A stretch of DNA of 64,000 nt. Source: JAJCYK01 sp965224285. GTDB taxonomy: Bacteria > Bacteroidota > Bacteroidia > Cytophagales > Cyclobacteriaceae. Positions 27,111-33,790 of this stretch are shown here, in pieces. Below the pieces are notes generated by a model. It made no database searches. It was not told where the DNA came from and saw nothing but the letters and a program-made list of their open reading frames with translations. The number at the start of each line of letters is the position of its first letter. The stretch's first letter is position 1. The position numbers and the translations under genes were made by a program. The stretch lies in the NCBI GenBank assembly GCA_965224285.1, contig OZ245043.1, positions 3,906,001-3,970,000 on the forward strand, given 5' to 3'.

Positions 27111-27194
27111 TATGCCACTGAATGACTCAGAGCAAAAATTTAAAGGTAATCAGCCACCAAATGCCTTGGAGCGGATTTGCATCTTTCATATTAA

Positions 27195-27329
27195 GTGTTG
27201 TCAATTAGAAAATGTCGTGAATTATTAACAAAAGAATCAGATAAAAAATTTACCGATAAGGAGATTAAGCAAATAAGAGAAACTCTTGTTCGATTAGTTG
27301 AATTAGAACTAAAGATAAAAGCGCAATGA
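27195..27329 (+). CDS. 44-residue small protein coupled to the recombinase
   Basis: The frame opens with GTG at 27195 just after a TAA (a TTG follows directly) and ends TGA at 27327-27329, overlapping the recombinase ATG as ATGA. The product contains RKCRELLTKES, KFTDKEIKQIRETLVRLVELEL and ends KIKAQ. The pattern of a short helix, a D-x-E-I turn and an LxxLxELE helix resembles the small ORFs often found before serine recombinases in Bacteroidota, though I cannot name a family. Strong coupling suggests it is made in equal amounts with the recombinase, perhaps as a cofactor. Confidence 0.7.
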   Translation: MLSIRKCRELLTKESDKKFTDKEIKQIRETLVRLVELELKIKAQ

Positions 27330-28867
27330 ATGTAGTCACATATGCCAGAGTTTCTACAAAGGAACAAGGTGAAAACGGGTATAGTCTTCATCATCAAAAG
27401 GATTTTCTCGAAAAGTATTGTGCCATAAAAGGTTACAATATAATCAATCACTATAGAGAAGATTATAGTGCTAAAAATTTTGATCGGCCTGAGTGGAATT
27501 CTTTAATTTCATTCATAAAAAATGCTGCTAATAAGATCGGAGGCATTGTTTTTACAAGGTGGGATAGGTTTTCTAGAAATGTAGGAGATTCCTATCAACA
27601 GATTAAAGAATTAGAGAAGCTAAAAGTTAAAGTAATATCAGCCGATCAACATTTGGATCTCAGCGTACCTGAAAACAAATATGTTCTCTCGATGTTCTTG
27701 GTTCATGGAGAGGTAGAAAATGATAAAAACAGTATTAGGACTATAGAAGGACAAAGAGCAGCAATGAAAGAAGGCTGCTTTATTGCACGTGCACCTTTCG
27801 GTTATGATAATGTGAGAGATAAAAACGGTAATTCAACTTTAGAAGCTAATAAGAACGCATGGATTGTTAAAAAGGCTTTTGAATTATTTTCTAGTGGAGC
27901 TTATCAAATGGAGGAGGTAAGGCAAATTATAAAAAAAGACGGTTACAAATGTAATAAGGAGTCCTTTAGATTGCTCTTGAGGAGAGATGTATACCGGGGA
28001 AAAGTTTACATAAAAGAATACAGGGAAGAACCAGCACAAATTGTAGAGGGACTCCATGAGGCTATTGTTACAGATGAACTTTTTAATACTGTCCAAAACA
28101 TACTGAAAGGAAGAAATAAACAAGCTTTCAAGGTTAACAAGTTAAATCCTTCATTACCATTACGGGGATATTTGGAATGCAATAGATGTGGAGGCAAATT
28201 AACAGGAAGTAGATCAACCGGAAATGGTGGCAAGTATTATTATTATCACTGTCAAAGAGGATGTTCAGAACGTTTTAGTGCTCTAGAAGCTAACAATAAA
28301 TTCATAGCCTACCTTGATTCTCTTAAGTTTGATTGGAGAATTGTGGAATTGTACAAAGAAATCCTTAAGGATTTATACAAGAACAAAAAAGGATTTCAGG
28401 ATCGAGACTTGAATAAATTAGAAGAAAAATCAACTTCCTTGGAAGAAATGATTGATAATATAACAGATAAGTATGTTAGGGACAAAATAAATTATGTTGA
28501 CTATATCAAGCACAAGAACCGATATCTAAAAAAGCTAGAGCTAATTGAAAAAGAAATACGTGAAACTAAGGAACGTACTAGGAAAGTTGAACAATGCCTG
28601 AATCGTGGCATCCCTATAATATCCAATTTGAGAAAATTTTATGTAAAGGCTGATGTGACGGATAAACAATTATTGATTAGTTCGATAATTGGGGAAAATA
28701 TAATTTTTAAGGATGGAAATTATCGAACCAATCAATTGAATAGCGTTATATCCCTTTTATTGGAATTTAAACCGGATTTCAACCTTAGGAAAAAGAAAAA
28801 GGTTGACGATTTCATCAACCTTTCTAATATGGCTCCTCCTCTTGGACTCGAACCAAGGACCTACTGA
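27326..28867 (+). CDS. Large serine recombinase with C-terminus rewritten by the tRNA
   Basis: Residues 1-140 are the resolvase catalytic domain with nucleophile Ser10 (YARVSTKEQ) and RWDRFSRN; 150-260 is the recombinase domain (GFIARAPFGYDN-like, RRDVYRGKVY); 285-325 is a zinc ribbon (CNRCGGKL ... HCQRGC); 350-430 is a coiled coil. The last residues, MAPPLGLEPRTY, are encoded by the 3' part of the tRNA-Asn gene read on the opposite strand, so the present 513-residue form is a product of integration. The native frame continues instead at 21238 for 69 codons. The start overlaps the stop of the small ORF. It should catalyse integration and, possibly with a factor, excision. Confidence 0.93.
   Translation: MNVVTYARVSTKEQGENGYSLHHQKDFLEKYCAIKGYNIINHYREDYSAKNFDRPEWNSLISFIKNAANKIGGIVFTRWDRFSRNVGDSYQQIKELEKLKVKVISADQHLDLSVPENKYVLSMFLVHGEVENDKNSIRTIEGQRAAMKEGCFIARAPFGYDNVRDKNGNSTLEANKNAWIVKKAFELFSSGAYQMEEVRQIIKKDGYKCNKESFRLLLRRDVYRGKVYIKEYREEPAQIVEGLHEAIVTDELFNTVQNILKGRNKQAFKVNKLNPSLPLRGYLECNRCGGKLTGSRSTGNGGKYYYYHCQRGCSERFSALEANNKFIAYLDSLKFDWRIVELYKEILKDLYKNKKGFQDRDLNKLEEKSTSLEEMIDNITDKYVRDKINYVDYIKHKNRYLKKLELIEKEIRETKERTRKVEQCLNRGIPIISNLRKFYVKADVTDKQLLISSIIGENIIFKDGNYRTNQLNSVISLLLEFKPDFNLRKKKKVDDFINLSNMAPPLGLEPRTY
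28798..28823 (-). terminator. Element-borne terminator for tRNA-Asn
   Basis: AAAGGTTGA and TCAACCTTT form a perfect 9-bp stem with an 8-bp loop. Read on the minus strand it lies seven bases after the tRNA CCA end and is followed by TTTTT, so it terminates tRNA-Asn transcripts. It lies inside the coding frame of the recombinase and replaces the chromosomal terminator array displaced to 20942-21237. Confidence 0.75.
28824..28836. other. Right attachment junction (attR)
   Basis: CTAATA (28824-28829), TG and GCTCC (28832-28836) form the element half of the reconstructed attP; tRNA-Asn sequence continues to the right. The crossover lies in the last pairs of the tRNA acceptor stem and its discriminator base, so the element supplies the tRNA 3' tail, including an encoded CCA. 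Confidence 0.7.
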
Positions 28868-28906
28868 TTAACAGTCAGCCGCTCTAACCAACTGAGCTAA
28901 GGAGGA
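28830..28906 (-). tRNA. tRNA-Asn (anticodon GTT)
   Basis: Read on the minus strand, the 74-nt body starts TCCTCCT and ends AGGAGGA-G, giving a complete 7-bp acceptor stem. D arm GCTC/GAGC, anticodon arm GCTGA-CTGTTAA-TCAGT (anticodon GTT) and T arm CTTGG-TTCGAGT-CCAAG are all intact. CCA is encoded (TGG at 28830-28832 on the plus strand), although the reconstructed empty site would not encode it. It is the integration target of the element to its left. Confidence 0.97.
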
Positions 28907-29003
28907 TTCTTTCTCACCGGCCCTTTCCAACTGCATGGCCATCCCAAGGCTTTGCCAAAGGAGAGAGCTAATGAGGAGTATCTAGCTTATCCAGCCTGAA
29001 GGG

Positions 29004-29011
29004 CAAAGTTA
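29004..29011 (-). promoter_or_regulatory. Candidate -7 box for tRNA-Asn
   Basis: On the minus strand this reads TAACTTTG, matching the Bacteroidota TAnnTTTG box, about 98 bp before the tRNA 5' end. No clear TTG -33 box is at the right spacing, so the call is tentative. The rest of the 28907-29179 gap shows nothing else recognisable. Confidence 0.4.
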
Positions 29012-29179
29012 GCAAATTTTTCATTTTGTACTCACCTCATCAGGCAATGTCCAACGAAGCCGGTTAAGGCGAAGTTGAAGGGATGCAATATTAGGAGTAC
29101 CCAGCCAATTTTCCAACCATTTTAAATGGTAATTTTAGTAAAATTCAGCAACTTTCAACACGCTATTCCGCACTTGCTT

Positions 29180-30466
29180 ATGTCACGATCTTTTTTACCG
29201 ATGCTATTATTTGGCTTTTTGGTCTCCTGCAAATCTTCTGGCCCCTATCCCAATATCCGTATCGATCGAAATGAGGGGTTTGGGCTTGGCCCTTGCGAAC
29301 CCTCAATAGCTATCGACCCTAACAACCCAAACCGTCTAGTTGCTGGTGCAGTGCTGGACCGGGCTTATTACAGTCACGACGGGGGTAAAACATGGAATAA
29401 GCAACAGATATCATCTTCCTATGGGGTATGGGGTGACCCGGTGATCCTGGCGGATTACCAGGGCAACTTTTATTATTTCCACCTCTCATTTCCCAGCGGG
29501 GAGGGCGATTGGGATTCCGACAAACTCGATCGTATGGTTTGCCAAGTTTCCACTGATGGAGGGCAATCCTGGTCAGATGGCTCCTACACCGGCTGGTTTC
29601 CCCCTAAAGACCAGGACAAGGAGTGGGCGGTGGCAGATCCTCGCAACAACCACATTTATCTGACCTGGACCCAGTTCGATGCCTACGGAAGCGATAACCC
29701 TAATGATAAAAGCAATATTCTCTTTTCCCGCTCCACCGATGAAGGATCCTCTTGGTCTACCGCTATCAGCATAAATCAAATTCCTGGCAATTGCCTGGAC
29801 GATGACGGCACTACTGAAGGGGCGGTGCCTGCGGTAGGCCCCAATGGTGAAATTTATGTGGCCTGGGCGCTGAATGAGAAGATCTATTTCGATCGCTCGC
29901 TGGACGGTGGTGATACCTGGTTGAAGCAGGACAAAGTGATCGGGGAACAAGTTAACGGTTGGGATCAGGAAATTCCCGGAGTGGGACGGGCTAATGGCAT
30001 GCCGGTGACCATTTGTGATCTCTCCAACGGACCGCATAGGGGCAGGATATATGTAAATTGGTCTGATCAACGGAATGGAGCGGACAATACCGACATCTGG
30101 ATGGCTTACAGCGATGATGGTGGTGACCAATGGTCAGAACCTCGCAAGGTCAATACCGATCAGGAAAGCAAGCATCAATTTTTCCCTTGGGCTACAATCG
30201 ATCAAACCAATGGACATATTTACGTAGTTTTTTACGACCGACGCCAGACTGAAGGGCTTGCTACCGAGGTATACCTGGCCACTTCAGCGGATGGAGGGCA
30301 AAGTTTCACCAATGAAAAGATCAGCGCCGAGGCATTCACTTCTGATCCGGGGGTATTCTTCGGGGATTACAATCATATCGCCGCCTTCGACGGTCGGGTC
30401 CGGCCCATTTGGACTCAGGTAAAAGACGGTCAGCTAAGCATCTGGACAGCCCTAATTGACAAATAA
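29180..30466 (+). CDS. Asp-box (BNR/sialidase-like propeller) lipoprotein
   Basis: I take the ATG at 29180 because it opens a lipoprotein signal (MSRSFLPMLLFGFLVSC, lipobox Cys17); the longer frame from 29126 would bury it. The 428-residue product carries six Asp-boxes (DGGKTW, DGGQSW, DEGSSW, DGGDTW, DDGGDQW, DGGQSF) spread through the protein, marking a beta-propeller like sialidases and VPS10-type proteins. The FRIP motif and arginine triad of true sialidases are not evident, so this is probably an exo-sialidase-like binding or hydrolytic protein of unknown substrate. It is anchored in the outer or inner membrane. Confidence 0.88.
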   Translation: MSRSFLPMLLFGFLVSCKSSGPYPNIRIDRNEGFGLGPCEPSIAIDPNNPNRLVAGAVLDRAYYSHDGGKTWNKQQISSSYGVWGDPVILADYQGNFYYFHLSFPSGEGDWDSDKLDRMVCQVSTDGGQSWSDGSYTGWFPPKDQDKEWAVADPRNNHIYLTWTQFDAYGSDNPNDKSNILFSRSTDEGSSWSTAISINQIPGNCLDDDGTTEGAVPAVGPNGEIYVAWALNEKIYFDRSLDGGDTWLKQDKVIGEQVNGWDQEIPGVGRANGMPVTICDLSNGPHRGRIYVNWSDQRNGADNTDIWMAYSDDGGDQWSEPRKVNTDQESKHQFFPWATIDQTNGHIYVVFYDRRQTEGLATEVYLATSADGGQSFTNEKISAEAFTSDPGVFFGDYNHIAAFDGRVRPIWTQVKDGQLSIWTALIDK

Positions 30467-30553
30467 TTTTAATGAACAGTGTCGTATGACCAAACCCGAA
30501 AATCTCTTATCAAATCCATTTCCGAACTAGATTTTAAGCAATAATTACCATAG

Positions 30554-30645
30554 GACACCTTGGGGAGATCCCCCCGATCCCGCCCCATTTTGCAGGCCAA
30601 CGGTGAGGAGGGCTTGCATGTCAGATCTGAATCTAATTTTTTTAA
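30554..30645. repeat. Dispersed intergenic repeat, copy 1
   Basis: This ~92-bp stretch (GACACCT, GGGGAGATCCCC hairpin, CCCGCCCC, TGCAGGCCA, GTCAGATCTGAA, TTTTTTTAA) matches 45252-45342 block by block with small gaps. It lies in the 355-bp gap after the Asp-box gene, which otherwise shows no gene. It is structured and ends in a T-run, so it could be a short mobile repeat or a terminator-bearing RNA. Confidence 0.65.
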
Positions 30646-30821
30646 GCAAGTTAGTGGTTGAGAGTAGTGGAAAACGGGGTTGATAAATTTATTTATAAAG
30701 AAAAATTTGTCGACGGATGCGCCTTCAGAAAAGGATTATGCTCATTAGGCAGACGGATGCAGCAGGTTATTATAAAAATTCGAGCTTAATAAAATCCAAC
30801 CAATACTACTGCCGATTAATC

Positions 30822-31094
30822 TTAAGCTTCAGTTTTTTTCTCGGCAGGTGATAAAGATTTATCCTCAACACGGATAGTTCCATCCTTCAGGGTAATTAAA
30901 ACCACGCCTTCAGATCCTGGGAATAGTTCCAGTTGATTTGGGCTATTGGTCGAGATACGATTCTCATCAACCTTTTTCCCACCAACCAGCAAGTGATTTT
31001 TGACATAGATGACCGCGATGAATAAAAACATTGTGAATGCGGCTGCCATACTAATTAATACCCATTCAACAGGTGTTATCGTACTTAAGTCCAT
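30822..31094 (-). CDS. Small single-span membrane protein, unknown
   Basis: The 90-residue product has one membrane helix (about 12-32, WVLISMAAAFTMFLFIAVIY) and a polar C-terminal part with a short beta-rich region (GVVLITLKDGTIRVEDKSL). No family is recognised. It follows the next small membrane gene by 10 bp on the same strand, so the two form an operon. The pair lies between an Asp-box lipoprotein and hsp20. Confidence 0.65.
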   Translation of the reverse strand: MDLSTITPVEWVLISMAAAFTMFLFIAVIYVKNHLLVGGKKVDENRISTNSPNQLELFPGSEGVVLITLKDGTIRVEDKSLSPAEKKTEA

Positions 31095-31104
31095 GATTTT
31101 AATA

Positions 31105-31329
31105 TTATGGCGATGTTAGTCGGTCCAGTCGTAATATAAATGTTACAAGTAAAATAAGCATTAATACCGTTCCTACCAATGAGATGCCCGATATTATAAC
31201 GACAAATGGCCTTATTTCGTTTAATGAGATCATTGCCACAAAGGATCCAAATAAGCCCAAAAATCCACCAGCGCATAGCGTAACCAGCAGGTGATAAAAC
31301 TTAATCCGCTCTTTTACCCTTTCATCCAT
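31105..31329 (-). CDS. Small two-span membrane protein, unknown
   Basis: The 74-residue product has a charged head (MDERVKERIKFYH) and two membrane helices (about 14-34 and 42-67). It is the first gene of a two-gene operon with the 90-residue protein. Size and topology suggest a small membrane complex, but no function can be assigned. Confidence 0.65.
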   Translation of the reverse strand: MDERVKERIKFYHLLVTLCAGGFLGLFGSFVAMISLNEIRPFVVIISGISLVGTVLMLILLVTFILRLDRLTSP

Positions 31330-31478
31330 TAATTAATTCCCAGTTAGTACAGATTTGATATAAGTAAGGTGATTGTACTAACTACGTATTAATCAAAATT
31401 ACAAAATGATAATATCAAATGACACAACTAATCATTACTCTCAGCACTTAGCAGACAATAAAGTTGATGATAATTTAC

Positions 31479-31532
31479 GCCAATATGGCACTATAATTAC
31501 CTACAGGAGTGCAAATAATGCCAATATGGCAT
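31479..31532. promoter_or_regulatory. Repeated TGCCA-N3-TGGCA dyads upstream of hsp20
   Basis: GCCA-ATA-TGGC lies at 31479-31489 and ATGCCA-ATA-TGGCAT at 31518-31532, spaced by 40 bp; a further half-site TGGCAT lies at 31554. The best copy is centred 93 bp before the hsp20 ATG. The same dyad stands 91 bp before dnaK. It is probably a heat-shock operator. Confidence 0.65.
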
Positions 31533-31617
31533 AAAAATGTCTTAAAATTCCACTGGCATAATTTTCCCTTATACCTAAGCAGAAAGTCGAAAACCATAAT
31601 TTAAAATATAACTCATT

Positions 31618-32055
31618 ATGAATATAGTAAGATATAACCCTGGCTTGAGGAACTTCAACTCCAGTGCTTTTAACAGCATAGTGGATAGATTCATCAACGA
31701 CACTTTTAACGGAAACGAAAGTAACGGTAGCTTTTTACCTGCGGTTGATATCGTGGAAAACGATAAAGCATTCGAGTTGGAATTTGCGGTACCCGGAATG
31801 AAGAAAGAGGATATTAAAATTGATTTTAAAGATCATACTTTGACCATTTCTGGTGAGCGTAAATTTGAAAAGGAGGATGAAAACGTTAACTACCATACTC
31901 GTGAAACCAGATACGGATCTTTCCAAAGATCATTTTATCTGCCAGAAAATGTAAACGACAACAAGATCAAAGCTTCCTACACCGATGGTATCTTGAAGAT
32001 AGAGGTGCCGAAAGAGGAGAAAAAGGAGCTAAGCAAAACCATTAAAGTAGGATAG
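31618..32055 (+). CDS. Hsp20/alpha-crystallin small heat-shock protein
   Basis: The 145-residue protein has the alpha-crystallin core: LPAVDIVENDKAFELEFAVPG, KEDIKIDFKDHTLTISGER, RSFYLPENVNDNKIKASY, and the closing GILKIEVPK. The C-terminal IKVG tail replaces the usual IxI anchor. It is an ATP-independent holdase that keeps unfolding proteins soluble for DnaK or other chaperones. It is monocistronic, with a strong terminator after it and TGCCA-N3-TGGCA dyads before it, consistent with stress induction. Confidence 0.95.
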   Translation: MNIVRYNPGLRNFNSSAFNSIVDRFINDTFNGNESNGSFLPAVDIVENDKAFELEFAVPGMKKEDIKIDFKDHTLTISGERKFEKEDENVNYHTRETRYGSFQRSFYLPENVNDNKIKASYTDGILKIEVPKEEKKELSKTIKVG

Positions 32056-32085
32056 AAGTCTAAAGTCAAACATGGATTTTAACCA

Positions 32086-32111
32086 AGCGGGATTTCGGTC
32101 CCGCTTTTTTT
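32086..32111 (+). terminator. Rho-independent terminator after hsp20
   Basis: AGCGGGA, loop TTTCGG and TCCCGCT form a 7-bp stem followed by seven T residues. Confidence 0.9.
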
Positions 32112-32215
32112 GTTAAATTATGTTAAAAGGAACAACTAGGCATTATTAATGCATTCATCCTTAAAACAGAACTTAATAAATTGCGTTACAGTAATTAGCA
32201 AACCTATTAGTTATT

Positions 32216-33697
32216 ATGAGCAAGAAACAATTTTTCCTCGGGTTGGTTTTAGCGTCTTTTCTAGGTGCCATGTTGGCCATGGGAGGCATGTACTACTTCC
32301 AGGATGATCAAACTCCGATCACTATTCAGCAACCGGCCCCGGCCCAATTTACCAACTATTTGGCAGACAAGGATTTTACCGTTCCTGATGGTCTGAATTT
32401 TGTATATGCCGCGGAGGTAAGTACCCCTACTGTGGTCCATATTAGATCTACTTTCTCCGGCAGGGCGCAGGGAAGTCCCATGGATGAGTTTTGGGATTTC
32501 TTTGGCTATCGGCAGCCGGATAACAACGGCAGAAGCCGTCCTCAAAGCCGCGGCTTTGGCTCCGGGGTGATCATGTCTGAAGACGGTTATATCATTACCA
32601 ACAATCATGTGATTGATAACGCCGGAGAAATTGAAGTGACTCTGGCGGATAAAAGAAATTATACCGCCAGACTAGTGGGGACCGACCCCAACACTGACCT
32701 GGCATTGATTAAGATAGAAGAAAGAGGATTGCCGTACATAAATATTGGCAACAGTGACGAATTAAAGATAGGCGAGTGGGTATTGGCGGTGGGTAACCCA
32801 TTTGCCCAAGGTACTCCTTTTGACTTGACCAGTACTGTTACGGCAGGAATCGTAAGCGCTAAGGCTCGAAATATAAATATCCTAGGCAATCGGAATTATC
32901 GCATTGAATCATTTATTCAAACCGACGCTGCGGTGAATCCCGGCAATAGTGGAGGCGCACTGGTAAATCTTAAGGGGGAATTGGTGGGAATAAATACTGC
33001 AATAGCCACTCCCAGCAGAACTTTCGCCGGTTACAGTTTTGCCATACCTTCTACCTTGGTCAATAAAGTGGTCAACGACCTAAAGGAATATGGGGTAGTA
33101 CAACGTGCACTGCTAGGAGTAGAGATCACCGATGTTACCGCCGAATTTGCCAGATCAAGAGATATCGATCGGGTAGGAGGAGTGTATATATCCAGGGTTA
33201 CGGACAACTCAGCCGCGGCGGCTGCAGGACTTAAAGAAGGAGATATCATCGTGAAAATAGACGGTGTACCAGTGAATACCACCTCTGAATTACAGGAATT
33301 AGTAGGCAGGAATAGCCCGGGTGATCGTGTCGAGGTCACATATCGTAGAAATGGAAGACGAAGCACCACAGACGCTGTTTTAAAAAATGTACAGGGAGAA
33401 CTAGGTTTTATATCCGCTGAAAGTGAGTCCGCCTTTGATGGAGCTACCTTTAAGGCTGCATCAGATGATTTACTGGAGGAATTGGATCTCAGTAGCGGTG
33501 TCTTAATAGATAAAGTAAACAATGGCAAGTGGAAGGATGCCGGTTTAAAGCCTGGATTTATTATCACCCATGTGAACAAAACACCGGTGGATAAAGTGGA
33601 TCAGGTATTGGAGATACTGCGAAATCGAAGAGGAGGTAACTTGATTGAGGGAATGTATCCCAATGGTGAAGAACGCTATTACGCCATCGGTTGGTAG
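32216..33697 (+). CDS. HtrA/DegP-type periplasmic serine protease (S1C) with two PDZ domains
   Basis: The 493-residue protein has an N-terminal membrane or signal helix (5-28), a trypsin-like domain with His131 (TNNHVIDNA), Asp161 (DPNTDLALIKI) and Ser245 (NPGNSGGAL), and two PDZ domains (about 285-385, with DRVGGVYISRV, AAGLKEGDIIVKIDG; and about 395-490, with AGLKPGFIITHVNK). It is a Do-type quality-control protease and chaperone of the periplasm. It sits directly after hsp20 but separated by a terminator and a 104-bp gap. Gene names degP, degQ and htrA cannot be distinguished here. Confidence 0.95.
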   Translation: MSKKQFFLGLVLASFLGAMLAMGGMYYFQDDQTPITIQQPAPAQFTNYLADKDFTVPDGLNFVYAAEVSTPTVVHIRSTFSGRAQGSPMDEFWDFFGYRQPDNNGRSRPQSRGFGSGVIMSEDGYIITNNHVIDNAGEIEVTLADKRNYTARLVGTDPNTDLALIKIEERGLPYINIGNSDELKIGEWVLAVGNPFAQGTPFDLTSTVTAGIVSAKARNINILGNRNYRIESFIQTDAAVNPGNSGGALVNLKGELVGINTAIATPSRTFAGYSFAIPSTLVNKVVNDLKEYGVVQRALLGVEITDVTAEFARSRDIDRVGGVYISRVTDNSAAAAAGLKEGDIIVKIDGVPVNTTSELQELVGRNSPGDRVEVTYRRNGRRSTTDAVLKNVQGELGFISAESESAFDGATFKAASDDLLEELDLSSGVLIDKVNNGKWKDAGLKPGFIITHVNKTPVDKVDQVLEILRNRRGGNLIEGMYPNGEERYYAIGW

Positions 33698-33721
33698 CCA
33701 TATTTGATGTGGTTTTTATAA

Positions 33722-33749
33722 AAGGCGCTTACTTGTAAGTGCCTTTTTT
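33722..33749 (+). terminator. Rho-independent terminator after the HtrA gene
   Basis: AAGGCGCTTAC and GTAAGTGCCTT pair over 11 positions, with one G-T wobble and a two-base loop, followed by T residues. Confidence 0.9.
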
Positions 33750-33790
33750 GTTTGGGAGTTTTTTAACTTTACAGCCTAACTTCATTACCC

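Larger units (their letters stand above)
21238..28836. mobile_element. Integrated element in tRNA-Asn(GTT), serine-recombinase type, with SIR2-TPR cargo
   Basis: The 7.6-kb segment is clearly more AT-rich than its flanks, ends at a tRNA gene and carries a large serine recombinase at its right end. Both ends share GCTCC (21238-21242 and 28832-28836). Joining the ends gives a site with inverted arms CTAATA and TATTAG placed symmetrically around this core, the expected form of a serine-recombinase attP, and restores one continuous recombinase reading frame. Joining the flanks restores tRNA-Asn followed by its terminator array, with a junction identical to the one between tandem units 1 and 2. 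Cargo: a membrane coiled-coil gene, SIR2-TPR, SH3b membrane protein, MerR-like regulator and a 44-codon ORF. No conjugation or replication gene is seen. Confidence 0.85.

Noticed and set aside
21138..28848. The 18-bp direct repeat GGCTCCTCCTCTTGGACT (21138-21155 and 28831-28848) as the core attachment site
   Set aside because: It is present because the tandem units repeat the tRNA end. The 5-bp core GCTCC at 21238 and 28832 explains unit phase, the attP dyad and the recombinase frame together; the longer repeat does not.
29573..30130. 185-residue leftward frame opposite the Asp-box gene
   Set aside because: It lies fully inside the propeller gene with complementary codon bias and has no independent start signal.
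31479..31532. CIRCE element before hsp20
   Set aside because: The CIRCE consensus TTAGCACTC-N9-GAGTGCTAA is absent; the dyads are TGCCA-N3-TGGCA instead.
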